DNA from: Butyrivibrio sp. LB2008
Lineage (GTDB): Bacteria > Bacillota > Clostridia > Lachnospirales > Lachnospiraceae
NCBI RefSeq assembly: GCF_000621565.1
Contig: NZ_KK211305.1
Location: forward strand, 134,937 to 198,936
Direction of reading: 5' to 3'
Length of the DNA: 64,000 nt
Made by a program: the position numbers and the translations under genes. Positions 8,864-18,708 of the stretch are shown here, piece by piece. The number at the start of each line of letters is the position of its first letter. The first letter of the stretch is position 1. The notes under the pieces were generated by a model that saw nothing but the letters and a program-made list of their open reading frames with translations, was not told the DNA's origin and made no database searches.

Positions 8864-9940
8864 ATGTTCGATAGAATTTATGTCTGTCACACTTTTTACC
8901 ATGTGTATGTGGCATGCTTAAAAGAATTTTATATTGCTGACGGCGGAAAAGCTTCGCTTGTTCTTTCCAAGATGTCCAATAAATTCGGAAATATGGTGGA
9001 GAGAGCGAAGAAGAGCGATATCTTTGAGGAAGTCTTTGAGTACGACGAGAAGGAAGATACTTTTTTCCCTGAGCTCAAAGAGCTTAAGACTGATTCGGGA
9101 AATATCGCGGCGAACATGATAAAGAGAATGAAGTTCTGCAGGAAATTCGGCAAGCTTCAGGAGAAGTATATTCCCGTTGATTTCAGGAAATACAAAGATA
9201 TTTATGTTTTCTGTGATTCAGATCCGATAGGCTATTATCTTAACTACAAGAAGATAAGATATCACGCTGTTGAGGACGGACTCGATTGCATAAGATATTA
9301 CGATACGGCCAGATATGATAACAGAGGTCATTTTAAGATCAAAGCATTTATCGCATCTCTGGGACTTATCCATATCCAGAACGGCTACGGAAGATATTGC
9401 ATAGACATGGAAGTTAATAACATATCGGTGCTTCCTTATCCTTGTAAAAAATATGTCGAACTTCCGAGGAAGATGCTCACGGACAGACTTACTTCGCAGG
9501 AAAAAGAGAAGATGCTGGAACTCTTTGTCGATGATATTAAGGAACTTAAGGATAAGCTCTTTAAGGAAAAAGACGGAAAGACACTTCTTGTTTTGTCAGA
9601 GCCTCTGTGCGATCTGGAGACCAGAGAGCGTATATTCAGAGACATTATTGACGCCTATGGTAATATAGATGGAAGGGATGCTGTGGTAATGATAAAACAG
9701 CACCCGAGAGATTACCTCGATTATACCAAGGCATTTCCCGATGCGATCGTGCTTGACGGATCATTTCCCATGGAGATGCTCAACTTTATAGAGGGACTTT
9801 CATTCGACAGACTTGTGTCTGTATATACAGTTGTTGATTCGATTAATTTTGTAAAAGAAAAGCATTATCTCGGCGATGATTTTATGGACAAGTACGAAGC
9901 GCCCGAGATACACAGGCAGAACGAAGCGATAACGGATTAA
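8864..9940 (+). CDS. Sialyltransferase-like enzyme, candidate pseudaminic acid transferase
   Basis: The 358-residue protein has the two hallmark motifs of bacterial sialyltransferase families GT38/GT52/GT80: the acidic D/E-D/E-G motif as VEDG (residues 136-139) and the HP motif as KQHPRD (H280, P281). The N-terminal IYVCHTFYH also resembles the GT52 start. These enzymes move a nonulosonic acid from its CMP form to an acceptor. The gene closes the block that makes CMP-pseudaminic acid, so it is the natural candidate for the transferase using that donor. Overall similarity to known members looks modest. Specificity for pseudaminic acid is inferred from context. Confidence 0.75.
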   Translation: MFDRIYVCHTFYHVYVACLKEFYIADGGKASLVLSKMSNKFGNMVERAKKSDIFEEVFEYDEKEDTFFPELKELKTDSGNIAANMIKRMKFCRKFGKLQEKYIPVDFRKYKDIYVFCDSDPIGYYLNYKKIRYHAVEDGLDCIRYYDTARYDNRGHFKIKAFIASLGLIHIQNGYGRYCIDMEVNNISVLPYPCKKYVELPRKMLTDRLTSQEKEKMLELFVDDIKELKDKLFKEKDGKTLLVLSEPLCDLETRERIFRDIIDAYGNIDGRDAVVMIKQHPRDYLDYTKAFPDAIVLDGSFPMEMLNFIEGLSFDRLVSVYTVVDSINFVKEKHYLGDDFMDKYEAPEIHRQNEAITD

Positions 9941-9979
9941 AGCATAATGTAAATAAGTCGGAAGGGTTTAATTGATTTT

Positions 9980-11743
9980 ATGCGTAAAATTTATAAGAAA
10001 CTGATACTCTTGCTCGATGCAAGGCAGAAAAAGCAGATGGTGGGCATGGTTTTCATGATGCTTGTGGGAGGTATGCTTGAAGCCATCGGAATTGCGCTTA
10101 TATTGCCGATACTAAAGATTATTTCCACTCCGAAGGAGATAGCAAAGAGCAAATATTTATCTTTTGTCTGCAATGTGCTTAATATTGATTATTCAGATGT
10201 TGGGCGTCTTACAGGAGTATTTTTGGTAGCAATTATATTGGTTTTTGTCATAAAGAATGTATTTTTGTTTTTTATGAATAAAGCTCAGCTAAAATTTGTT
10301 TATACCAACCAGTTTGCGACATCCAGAAGAATGATGATCAATTTTATGCAGCGCCCGTATGAGTATTATCTCAACGCCGATACCAGTGTTATTCAGCGTA
10401 ACATCACATCGGATGTAAATAATATGTATGGACTTATTCTTAGTTCACTGCAGCTTATAAGTGAAGTCATCGTATTTATTTTTATCGTAATATTCCTTTT
10501 GAAAACAGATGCAATCATGACGATTTCAATTGCATCACTTCTTGTTATCGTTCTTTTGCTTGTTAAGTATAAAATAAAACCTGTTATGGTTAAGGCGGGA
10601 CAGGAGAATCAGGACTATTACAGCGGGCTGTACAAGTGGATCGATGAGTCTGTGACAGGTATAAAAGAGATCAAGATTGCAAATAAAGAGAATTATTTTA
10701 TAAATGGATATGCTGATTGCGGAGCAGGTTATGTTAATGCGGTACAGAAGTATAATCTGTACAATTCGACTCCGAGACTTCTTATCGAGACTGTAGCAAT
10801 TATAGGATTGATGGGATATATGCTGTTTGACATGGCTGTGCTTGGTGCGGATATCAAACAGCTTGAGCCGCAGCTTGGTGTACTTGCCGCAGCTGCAGCA
10901 CGTCTCCTTCCAAGTGCCAACAGAATTAACAACTACCTCACAAGTATCGCCTATTTTGAGCCTTTCCTCATGAATGTAAGCGACAATCTTCAGGAGGAGA
11001 TTAACGACAGCTCTATTTCATACAACAGCGAAGATTACAGGAAGAAGCTTGAGACCAAGAAGCTTCCCGTTAATAAGACCATTTCACTTAAGGATATCAC
11101 TTACAAATATCCGGGGGCTGACAGATATGTGCTCAATCATGCGGACATGGAAGTTCCTGTAGGAAAGTCCGTAGGTATCGTTGGTACATCAGGTGCGGGC
11201 AAGACTACGATTGTAGACGTTATGCTCGGACTCCTTCAGACAGAGAGCGGACACATCTATGCCGACGGTGTCGATGTAATGGAGAACTACAGCGGATGGC
11301 TCAAGAATATTGGCTACATTCCGCAGACAATCTTTATGATTGACTCAACTATCAGAAAGAATGTTGCTTTTGGTTATGCCGATGAAGACATCGATGATGC
11401 CAAAGTATGGCAGGCACTGAAAGAAGCATCGCTCGATGAATATGTTAAGTCTCTTCCCGAAGGTCTTGATACCAAGATCGGAGAGAGAGGAATACGTCTT
11501 TCGGGCGGACAGAGACAGAGAATCGGTATCGCGAGAGCTCTTTTTGAAGATCCGGAGGTACTTGTTCTCGATGAAGCAACTTCAGCTCTCGATAATGAGA
11601 CTGAGGCAGCTATCATGGATTCAATAAACAAGCTCCATGGAAGAAAAACGCTTGTTATTATCGCGCACAGACTTCAGACAATTGAGAAGTGCGATATGGT
11701 TTACAACATCAAAGACGGCAAGGCTGTCGTAGACAGAAAATAA
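9980..11743 (+). CDS. PglK-like ABC flippase for a lipid-linked glycan
   Basis: This 587-residue half-transporter joins an N-terminal domain of six likely membrane helices (about residues 15-320) to an ATPase domain. The ATPase shows Walker A GTSGAGKTT, signature LSGGQRQR, Walker B VLVLDEATSALD and an H-loop in IIAHRL. The layout and family match MsbA/PglK, which flip lipid-linked oligosaccharides across the membrane. The start GAAGGG...ATG (9980) has only a modest ribosome site. A clear paralog is encoded at 50475-52274. Its cargo is probably the glycan assembled by the surrounding genes; peptide or lipid export is less likely here. Confidence 0.85.
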   Translation: MRKIYKKLILLLDARQKKQMVGMVFMMLVGGMLEAIGIALILPILKIISTPKEIAKSKYLSFVCNVLNIDYSDVGRLTGVFLVAIILVFVIKNVFLFFMNKAQLKFVYTNQFATSRRMMINFMQRPYEYYLNADTSVIQRNITSDVNNMYGLILSSLQLISEVIVFIFIVIFLLKTDAIMTISIASLLVIVLLLVKYKIKPVMVKAGQENQDYYSGLYKWIDESVTGIKEIKIANKENYFINGYADCGAGYVNAVQKYNLYNSTPRLLIETVAIIGLMGYMLFDMAVLGADIKQLEPQLGVLAAAAARLLPSANRINNYLTSIAYFEPFLMNVSDNLQEEINDSSISYNSEDYRKKLETKKLPVNKTISLKDITYKYPGADRYVLNHADMEVPVGKSVGIVGTSGAGKTTIVDVMLGLLQTESGHIYADGVDVMENYSGWLKNIGYIPQTIFMIDSTIRKNVAFGYADEDIDDAKVWQALKEASLDEYVKSLPEGLDTKIGERGIRLSGGQRQRIGIARALFEDPEVLVLDEATSALDNETEAAIMDSINKLHGRKTLVIIAHRLQTIEKCDMVYNIKDGKAVVDRK

Positions 11744-11779
11744 AGATATAAGACCGGCTGAAATATAAACGGAGGTGCA

Positions 11780-12913
11780 ATGGACAGTCAGAGTATTACG
11801 AAAAAAAAGAGGGATGCGAATATCGAACTTCTCAGAATCGTAGCCATGCTTATGATCATCACTCTCCATTTTAACAACCAGTCAAAAGCACTGCTTGTGC
11901 TTGGGGAGCCTGCTTCGAATGTGCAGATTTTTGCAACGGTACTTGAAGCCATTGCGATCACCGGTGTCAATGTCTATGTGCTTATCAGCGGATATTACCT
12001 GTCTTCTTCGAAAGTGAAACTCAGTAAGGTATTACTGCTTATTTTGCAGGTTTATTTCTATACACTGCTCATTTCATGTGCAATGATGTTTGTCGGAGCA
12101 TATTCTGTTAAGCCTGAAGATAAGCTCGACAGGGCTTTAAGATATCTTTTCCCGATATCGAGTGAGCACTACTGGTTTGTGACGGCGTATGTGATCATGT
12201 ATGTGCTGGCACCTGTTATGAATGCGGCGGTGAATACTCTTAAGAGAAAACAACTTAAGACAGTTATAATAGGACTTCTTACATGGTTCTGCTTTATCAA
12301 GAGCATTGTTCCCGTAAAGTTTGGCACAGACAGAATGGGATATGATTTCGGCTGGTTCATCTGTCTTTATCTTATCGCGGCATATATCAGAAAATACAAT
12401 GTTGTTCTTTTTATAGATGCCAAGAAAAGCGCTCTTGTTTACCTGGTGTCGGTTGTTGTTATAGCTGCATTCAGCCTGGTCTTTTATATGATCAATCTTG
12501 CGACGGGCAATTTTAATTACTACGCAGAGGTTCCTTGCCACTATAATTTCTTCTTTGCCCTTACCGGAGCACTCGGGCTCTTTTCGGTATTTAGATTTAT
12601 GAGGTTAAAAGAAAATCTTCTTGCCGAAGTGATAAGGATAATAGCGCCATATACTCTTGGCGTATATCTTCTTCATATGCACTTTGAAATAGCGGACAGA
12701 TGGGTTGAGTGGATAGAGCATATTATCGGAGAGACACCGCTTGATAATGCGCTTACTTTCTTTATCCATCTGGTTGTCTCGGTTCTTATAGTGTTCTTTG
12801 CCGGAATCTTTGTGGACTGGATCAGAAAGTATATTTTTAACTTTTTCGGAAGAGTACTTGGAGATACGAAGGTATTCAGACTTATTAAACGTGTGGATGA
12901 AGACTTATGTTAA
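11780..12913 (+). CDS. Acyltransferase-3 family membrane protein (sugar O-acyltransferase)
   Basis: The 377-residue protein opens with the typical acyltransferase-3 pattern NIELLRIVAMLMIITLHF, in which the conserved Arg and His lie in the first membrane helix. About ten hydrophobic helices follow. Members transfer acetyl or similar groups from the cytoplasm to sugars of surface polysaccharides (OafA-like). A good ribosome site, CGGAGGTG, precedes ATG 11780. The gene overlaps the next by seven bases. The acyl group and target sugar are not known. Confidence 0.85.
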   Translation: MDSQSITKKKRDANIELLRIVAMLMIITLHFNNQSKALLVLGEPASNVQIFATVLEAIAITGVNVYVLISGYYLSSSKVKLSKVLLLILQVYFYTLLISCAMMFVGAYSVKPEDKLDRALRYLFPISSEHYWFVTAYVIMYVLAPVMNAAVNTLKRKQLKTVIIGLLTWFCFIKSIVPVKFGTDRMGYDFGWFICLYLIAAYIRKYNVVLFIDAKKSALVYLVSVVVIAAFSLVFYMINLATGNFNYYAEVPCHYNFFFALTGALGLFSVFRFMRLKENLLAEVIRIIAPYTLGVYLLHMHFEIADRWVEWIEHIIGETPLDNALTFFIHLVVSVLIVFFAGIFVDWIRKYIFNFFGRVLGDTKVFRLIKRVDEDLC

Positions 12914-14679
12914 AAAATATCAGAAGCTATTTTGCGAAATTTAAGGGATTTAGGCGTCCGCTTGAAAGATACTTCTTTCCGGTGGTTCTGTTGCTATATC
13001 CCTTTTTTGGTATAACAAGGGGACTTGATATTGTTGATACAACGTACAACTTAGGGAACTATGAGTTCATGGGAAGTGTCGATCCGATGTGGCTCTTTTC
13101 CACATTTCTGTCGAACCTTGTCGGAAGTATCATCATGAAATTCCCCGGCGCGGGAACTATGCTTGGTTTCTCTGTCTATTGCACTTTCATAATTAGTGCA
13201 ATGGCACTTGTATCATACTATCTGCTTCAAAGATGGATTCCGGCTTGGATAATATTCGTCGGGGAACTCATCGCTGAAAGCCTTTGCTGGGCACCGAGAG
13301 TGATCCTGTATCATTATCTCCCGTATCTGATGGTGACACTGGGAACGCTTTTGCTTCTCTTAGGTATTTTTTCAAAAGAAAAACAGAACATTTTTCTTTT
13401 TGCGGCAGGAGCGTGCCTGGGACTTAATATACTGATGCGATTCCCTGCAATCCTTGACTCCGGGCTTATCCTGGTTCTGTGGTTCAATTCGTTTATTGCA
13501 AAAGATAAGTTTGCTGATGCGGCGAAAAAGACAGGCACTTGCATTGCGGGTTACGCCGCGGGATTTGGCCTGCCGCTTTTACTTATATCTTTTAAATACG
13601 GCTTTAACGCATACCCCGATGCGATAGGTAAGCTTTTTGCCATGACAGGCGAAGCTACAGATTACTCATCGGGCGGAATGCTTACGGATATCCTGGAAGC
13701 ATATACACATACTCTTGGAAATATGCTCATAATGATTCCGTGTCTTATCGCAGGTATCATTATGTTTCGTGTGGCAAAAGATAAATTTGTAACACTGAAA
13801 AAGTGTCTTTATGTTGCAGGACTTCTTTTGCTTGCCGTGTATTATGTGAAAAAAGATGTGTTCTCAAGAAACTATTATTACTATGAATCAATGTTCCAGG
13901 CGGCAATGATGCTTTTGATAATAATCGTTATCGTCTCGATTGCGGCAGCATGTGGATTTCTTAAGACCGGGAATGAAGAAAGAACGCTTTCGTGTGCGGC
14001 TCTTATGTTGATATTTATTCTGCCGGTCGGAAGTAACAATCGAACAATGCCGCTTGTGAACTGCCTTTTTCTCGTTGTCCCGATTGGATTGTGGATAATA
14101 CGAAGATTTATGCAGAAGTTTGTGGATAATAAATGGAATTTCGCGTGGCAGGCGATGATAACGGGAGTTATCGTTGTGCTTCTGGTGCAGGGCGCAATTT
14201 TCCATGCCAGTTTTTCTTTTGCAGATCATAATGAGGCTACGCCGGAATTAAATTTGGATACTAAGGTTACGGATATAGCCAAGGCAAACGGGCTTGTGAC
14301 AACGAAGGATAATTACGATTCTGTTTGTGAACTTAAGACTTGTCTTGAGGACAATGGACTTATGCAGAATAAGATCCTGACCTTTGGCAACGTTCCCGGA
14401 ATAGCATATATCTTTGACATTGCACCTGCCATCGATACTACCTGGCCCGATCTCGACAGCTATTCGATTAATAGCTTCAAAAGCTCGATTGATAAGCTCG
14501 ATTCGCCGGATGAACCGAAACCGACTGTAGTAATTGGAAAGCTTGATGCGGTCATGCGGGACAATCCCAATATCATGGCCAAGAATGAGATGTTATTGGA
14601 CTATATCGACAAAAACGATTATAATAAAGTCTTTGAAAGTGATAGATTTACGGTTTACGCCGTTGGAAGTGAGGAATAA
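12907..14679 (+). CDS. GT-C-like polytopic membrane protein
   Basis: The 590-residue protein has about ten to twelve hydrophobic helices in the first ~440 residues and a soluble C-terminal domain of ~150 residues, probably outside the cell. An acidic motif, GLDIVDTTYN, lies just after the first helix, where GT-C glycosyltransferases that use polyprenyl-phosphate sugars keep their catalytic Asp. I do not recognise a named subfamily. The gene overlaps the acyltransferase and is followed after three bases by gtrA, so it may use the sugar delivered by the GtrA/GtrB pair. A similar-sized protein follows at 16347. Confidence 0.7.
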   Translation: MLKNIRSYFAKFKGFRRPLERYFFPVVLLLYPFFGITRGLDIVDTTYNLGNYEFMGSVDPMWLFSTFLSNLVGSIIMKFPGAGTMLGFSVYCTFIISAMALVSYYLLQRWIPAWIIFVGELIAESLCWAPRVILYHYLPYLMVTLGTLLLLLGIFSKEKQNIFLFAAGACLGLNILMRFPAILDSGLILVLWFNSFIAKDKFADAAKKTGTCIAGYAAGFGLPLLLISFKYGFNAYPDAIGKLFAMTGEATDYSSGGMLTDILEAYTHTLGNMLIMIPCLIAGIIMFRVAKDKFVTLKKCLYVAGLLLLAVYYVKKDVFSRNYYYYESMFQAAMMLLIIIVIVSIAAACGFLKTGNEERTLSCAALMLIFILPVGSNNRTMPLVNCLFLVVPIGLWIIRRFMQKFVDNKWNFAWQAMITGVIVVLLVQGAIFHASFSFADHNEATPELNLDTKVTDIAKANGLVTTKDNYDSVCELKTCLEDNGLMQNKILTFGNVPGIAYIFDIAPAIDTTWPDLDSYSINSFKSSIDKLDSPDEPKPTVVIGKLDAVMRDNPNIMAKNEMLLDYIDKNDYNKVFESDRFTVYAVGSEE

Positions 14680-14682
14680 CGG

Positions 14683-15159
14683 ATGGATATGGAAAATATT
14701 GAGAAAAAAGATATTTTTGACAAGATCATGTCATTACCTGTTTTGAATATTTTTGAACCTTTTTACAAAAAATATAAGGAAGCCCTTCTTTATCTGTTTT
14801 TTGGAGGATTGACTTTCTTTTTGAGCATTTTCCTGTTTTGGTTTATGGATGAGGTGCTTCATATTCACGAGCTTATCAATAATACCATTGACTGGGTGAT
14901 CTGTGTGGCATTTCAGTTCTTCACCAACAGAACCTGGGTATTTGATGCAGAAGTTGATAATAAAAAAGATTTTTGGAAACAGGCAGGTTCATTTACCGCC
15001 GGAAGACTGTTTACGCTTGGAGTTGAAGATGGTCTGCTTCTTATTTTCGTAACCATAATGGGACTTCCCAAGATGCCTATTAAGCTTGGGGCAACCTTTA
15101 TTGTAATAGTGCTCAATTATATTATCAGTAAACTGATCGTTTTCAAGAAAAAGGACTGA
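14683..15159 (+). CDS. gtrA: GtrA family membrane protein
   Basis: The 158-residue protein has four membrane helices and family landmarks such as YLFFGGLTFFLS near the first helix and QFFTNRTWVF in the loop after the second. GtrA-like proteins are thought to move polyprenyl-phosphate-linked monosaccharides across the membrane. ATG 14683 follows the previous stop by three bases; a second in-frame ATG at 14689 is possible. The partner GtrB-like enzyme is at 18709-19659, and sugar-making and GT-C-like genes lie between. Family assignment is firm; the cargo is inferred. Confidence 0.85.
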   Translation: MDMENIEKKDIFDKIMSLPVLNIFEPFYKKYKEALLYLFFGGLTFFLSIFLFWFMDEVLHIHELINNTIDWVICVAFQFFTNRTWVFDAEVDNKKDFWKQAGSFTAGRLFTLGVEDGLLLIFVTIMGLPKMPIKLGATFIVIVLNYIISKLIVFKKKD

Positions 15160-15194
15160 TCGGACCTAGGCACAGAGCCTTGGAGGAGTAGAGT

Positions 15195-16331
15195 ATGCGT
15201 ATAAATTTCAATGTACCGCCTTATACGGGAAAAGAATTTGATTATATAAAAGAGTGTGTGGAAGCTCAGAAGATCTGCGGAGACGGTAAGTACACAGAAC
15301 TTGATAATGAGTGGATTGAGAAAAAGACAGGTGTTTCAAAAGCACTTCTTACCACATCATGCACACACGCAACAGAGATGGCTGCTATTCTTGCAGAGAT
15401 AAAAGAAGGCGACGAAGTTATCATGCCTTCTTACACATTTGTATCAACTGCAAATGCCTTTGTTTTAAGAGGAGCCAAGGTCGTATTTATCGATATAAGA
15501 CCTGATACAATGAATATCGATGAGAAGCTCATCGAGCAGGCAATAACACCTAAGACAAGAGCAATCGTTCCTGTTCACTATGCAGGTGTCGGATGCGAGA
15601 TGGATACCATCATGGATATCGCAAAGAGACATAATCTCCTTGTTATCGAGGATGCTGCTCAGGGCGTAATGTCAACATACAAGGGTAAGGCACTTGGCGC
15701 AATCGGTGATTTCGGCAATTACAGCTTCCATGAGACCAAGAACTACAGCATGGGTGAGGGCGGAGCACTTCTTATAAGGGATGAGAAGTATGTCGATGAC
15801 GCCATCATCATAAGAGAGAAGGGAACAAACCGCACTCTCTATAAACTTGGCAAGGTTGATAAGTACAGCTGGATAATGCCCGGTTCTTCGTTCCTTCCAA
15901 GCGATATGAACGCCGCATATCTCTATGCACAGCTTCAGATGGCGGATGAGATCAATAATGACAGATTAAAGAGCTGGAACAGATATTACGAGGAACTTAC
16001 TCCGCTTGCAGAAAAAGGACTTATAGAACTTCCTTATATTCCAAAAGAGTGTGTTCACAATGCGCACATGTTCTATATCAAGTGTAAGGACTTTGAAGAG
16101 AGAAAGGGGCTTATTGATTATCTTATGTCCAATGATATTCTTCCTGCTTCTCACTACGTTCCGCTTCATTCTTCAAAAGCCGGAGTTAAGTACAGCGAAT
16201 TCAGAGGCGAGGACAAATATACAACCAAGGAGAGCGAGAGGCTCCTTCGTCTTCCTTTGTATTACAAATTATCGGAAGACGATCAGGAAGAAGTCATCAC
16301 CAGAGTTAAGGAGTACTACAAGTTTAGCTGA
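15195..16331 (+). CDS. wecE: dTDP-4-amino-4,6-dideoxygalactose transaminase (WecE-like)
   Basis: This 378-residue PLP enzyme belongs to the DegT/DnrJ/EryC1 group and closely resembles enterobacterial WecE (RffA) along its whole length: KICGDGKYTELD near the start, MPSYTFVSTANAF, PVHYAGVGCEMD, EDAAQGVMSTYKG, and the PLP-Lys segment SFHETKNYS. WecE converts dTDP-4-keto-6-deoxyglucose to dTDP-Fuc4N with glutamate. A strong ribosome site (GGAGGAG) precedes ATG 15195. A GNAT acetyltransferase two genes downstream could finish Fuc4NAc. The dTDP-glucose genes rmlA and rmlB are not in the window and must lie elsewhere. Confidence 0.9.
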   Translation: MRINFNVPPYTGKEFDYIKECVEAQKICGDGKYTELDNEWIEKKTGVSKALLTTSCTHATEMAAILAEIKEGDEVIMPSYTFVSTANAFVLRGAKVVFIDIRPDTMNIDEKLIEQAITPKTRAIVPVHYAGVGCEMDTIMDIAKRHNLLVIEDAAQGVMSTYKGKALGAIGDFGNYSFHETKNYSMGEGGALLIRDEKYVDDAIIIREKGTNRTLYKLGKVDKYSWIMPGSSFLPSDMNAAYLYAQLQMADEINNDRLKSWNRYYEELTPLAEKGLIELPYIPKECVHNAHMFYIKCKDFEERKGLIDYLMSNDILPASHYVPLHSSKAGVKYSEFRGEDKYTTKESERLLRLPLYYKLSEDDQEEVITRVKEYYKFS

Positions 16332-16346
16332 TATACGGAGCTTTAC

Positions 16347-18119
16347 ATGAAAAAGACCAATATAACATCAAATTTCATAATATCTATAGTGTTGGTGCTG
16401 ATAGCAGTTCTTTTCATGGGATATGTTGGAGATTATTTTTTTGATCTTAATGATGATGTCCTTATGAAGGACTTACTTTCGGGAGCATATTCAGGTGCTC
16501 CCGAAGCTCATAATATACAGATGCTGTATCCGATAAGTGCTATTATTTCTCTGTTTTACAGGGCGGTAAGGAGCATTGACTGGTATGGCATTTTTTTGTG
16601 CGTTTGTCAGTATCTGTGCGTGTTTGTTATTTCCTATAAGGCCCTGAATGCATGCAGAAAGCTTGAGCACAAGATTCTTTCCGCACTATTTGTGCTTTTT
16701 TTTGCACTTGGAGTTATCGGCGCGCATTTTCTTTTTGTCCAATATACATTTACATGCGGCTTCATGTCGGCTACGGCTGCATTTCTTATTCTCACGCATG
16801 AAAAAGATTTGGATAAAAACTTTGAGATGGCATTCGCATTTATTTTAGTTGCATTTTGGCTCAGATCAGAGATGCTTCTTTTGACTCTTCCCATGGTATG
16901 TGTTGCTATTTTTATCAGATGGATGCTTAACATGACCAAAGAAGAGTTTTTTGCCTGCCTTAAGCTCTTTGGTGCGATCGTTGCTATTCTTGCACTTTCA
17001 CTTGGCATACATAAAATGGCATTTTCATCTCCCGAGTGGAAGAAATATTGTGACATTTTTGATGCCAGAACGGTACTCTATGATTATCAGTACATTCCAG
17101 GTTATGAAGAAAACAAGGATTTCTATGACGGGATTGGGCTTGATAAGAGTGAATATGAGCTGCTTGTAAATTACAATTTTGCTATCGATGATGAGATAGA
17201 TGAGAAGGTATTAAATGAAGTTGCTGCCTATGCAGATAAGATAAGGAACGACGAAGAGCCGTTTGCACAGCATTTAAAGGGCTCTGTTTCCAAGTATATC
17301 TACGGGCTTCACAATTTCTCCGGACAAAAGAATTATGACATGGCTTCGGAGAATTATTATCCGTGGAATCTTATTGCTATTATTCTTTATCTGGGAGTGC
17401 TTCTTTCGTATATTTTCCCGAGGAAGGACAGCAGCAAAAAAGAGACTATCCGCGTGGTCTTATCTCTTATTCTTTTGTTTATGTGCAGAACAACTCTGTG
17501 GGTTTACATTATAATGGGAAGAAGAACGCCGATAAGGATCTCACATCCATTGTATCTTATCGAGATTTTTGTGTTGTTTGCGATGCTGCTTGGACGTGCG
17601 GAGAAGAGCAGGATTTTACCTTACAAGTTTGTGGCGGTAGCAGCACTTTTGTCACTTATCGCAATCCCGAATCAGAAAGCGGCGATAGATGAGGAACTGC
17701 ATTCAAGAGAGCTTATGAGAGCACACTATGATGCACTCTATGATTATTTTGCAGCCAACAGGGACAACTTTTATTTTATTGATGTTTATACATCCGTTTC
17801 GTGTGAGGAGGAAATGGAGCAGGGAGAAGCTACTTTTTCAGAGAAACTTTTTGAAAGAGTGGACAACTCATATGCCAATCATGATCTTATGGGCGGCTGG
17901 GGAGCGAAGAGCCCTCTTACGGACAAAAAGCTGTCAAGAGCGGGCTATAATGACATGCAATCGGGGCTTTTGTCACAAAATGCATATATGGTGCAGACAA
18001 AGTCAAAGAGCGTCGATTGGATAATTGATTATTACAAAGATAAAGGCATTGATGTTACAGTTGACCGTGTGGAAGATGTAGCCGGTGCTTTTGCGATTTA
18101 TTCGGTCAGGGAGAAATAA
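16347..18119 (+). CDS. GT-C-like polytopic membrane protein
   Basis: The 590-residue protein has about eleven membrane helices followed by an extracytoplasmic tail of ~150 residues. After the first helix comes an acidic motif, FDLNDDVLMKDLLSG, in the place of the GT-C catalytic Asp. I do not recognise a named family, but length and layout match the protein at 12907-14679. It lies between wecE and a sugar acetyltransferase and upstream of a GtrB-like enzyme, so a role in transferring the lipid-linked sugar of this module to an acceptor outside the membrane is reasonable. This is inference from context. Confidence 0.7.
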   Translation: MKKTNITSNFIISIVLVLIAVLFMGYVGDYFFDLNDDVLMKDLLSGAYSGAPEAHNIQMLYPISAIISLFYRAVRSIDWYGIFLCVCQYLCVFVISYKALNACRKLEHKILSALFVLFFALGVIGAHFLFVQYTFTCGFMSATAAFLILTHEKDLDKNFEMAFAFILVAFWLRSEMLLLTLPMVCVAIFIRWMLNMTKEEFFACLKLFGAIVAILALSLGIHKMAFSSPEWKKYCDIFDARTVLYDYQYIPGYEENKDFYDGIGLDKSEYELLVNYNFAIDDEIDEKVLNEVAAYADKIRNDEEPFAQHLKGSVSKYIYGLHNFSGQKNYDMASENYYPWNLIAIILYLGVLLSYIFPRKDSSKKETIRVVLSLILLFMCRTTLWVYIIMGRRTPIRISHPLYLIEIFVLFAMLLGRAEKSRILPYKFVAVAALLSLIAIPNQKAAIDEELHSRELMRAHYDALYDYFAANRDNFYFIDVYTSVSCEEEMEQGEATFSEKLFERVDNSYANHDLMGGWGAKSPLTDKKLSRAGYNDMQSGLLSQNAYMVQTKSKSVDWIIDYYKDKGIDVTVDRVEDVAGAFAIYSVREK

Positions 18120-18121
18120 GA

Positions 18122-18658
18122 ATGGAAAGAGACACAAAGGACTTTGTTATCTGTGGAGAAAAGGTATCTCTCAGAAAGATTACCTTAGAAGATACAGAGC
18201 TTATCGTAAAGTGGAGAAATAATGAGAGAGTAAGAAACAATTTTGTTTTCAAAGAAGTATTTACAAAAGAAATGCATGAGAACTGGTTTAAGACCAGGAT
18301 CATGACGGGAGTTGTAGAGCAGTTTATCATATGTGAGAACGATAATGACAATAAACCTGTTGGAAGCGTGTATTTCAGGGATATCGACAGGGATGAAATG
18401 TCTGCGGAGTACGGAATATTCATCGGTGAGGATGATGCCATCAGTAAAGGCTACGGCAACGAGACCGCAGTTCTTGCGCTTACTTATGCAAAAGAGAGTA
18501 TAGGTCTTAAGAGAGTTTTCCTTAAAGCGTTTGCCTATAATAAAGTTGCGATAAAGAGCTATTCAAATGCGGGATTCGTTAAGGTTAAGGACCTTACACA
18601 GGTAGAGTGCAGTGATGGGCAAAAAAGTGATATGATACTTATGGAAAAAATGTTATAA
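18122..18658 (+). CDS. GNAT N-acetyltransferase, probably acting on a 4-amino sugar
   Basis: The 178-residue protein is a RimJ/RimL-type GNAT enzyme. LRKITLEDTELIVKWRNN opens the domain, GYGNETAVLALTYA is the acetyl-CoA-binding loop region, and KAFAYNKVAIKSYSNAGF is the usual C-terminal motif. PseH and WecD, which acetylate 4-amino sugars, are of the same superfamily. It starts two bases after the preceding stop. Being in the wecE module it most simply acetylates dTDP-Fuc4N to dTDP-Fuc4NAc. It could instead serve the pseudaminic acid block, which lacks a PseH gene. Confidence 0.85.
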   Translation: MERDTKDFVICGEKVSLRKITLEDTELIVKWRNNERVRNNFVFKEVFTKEMHENWFKTRIMTGVVEQFIICENDNDNKPVGSVYFRDIDRDEMSAEYGIFIGEDDAISKGYGNETAVLALTYAKESIGLKRVFLKAFAYNKVAIKSYSNAGFVKVKDLTQVECSDGQKSDMILMEKML

Positions 18659-18708
18659 GATCGCTCCGCTACGGATGCAGACCATAAGTCGAAAGGTTTT
18701 GGATTAGA

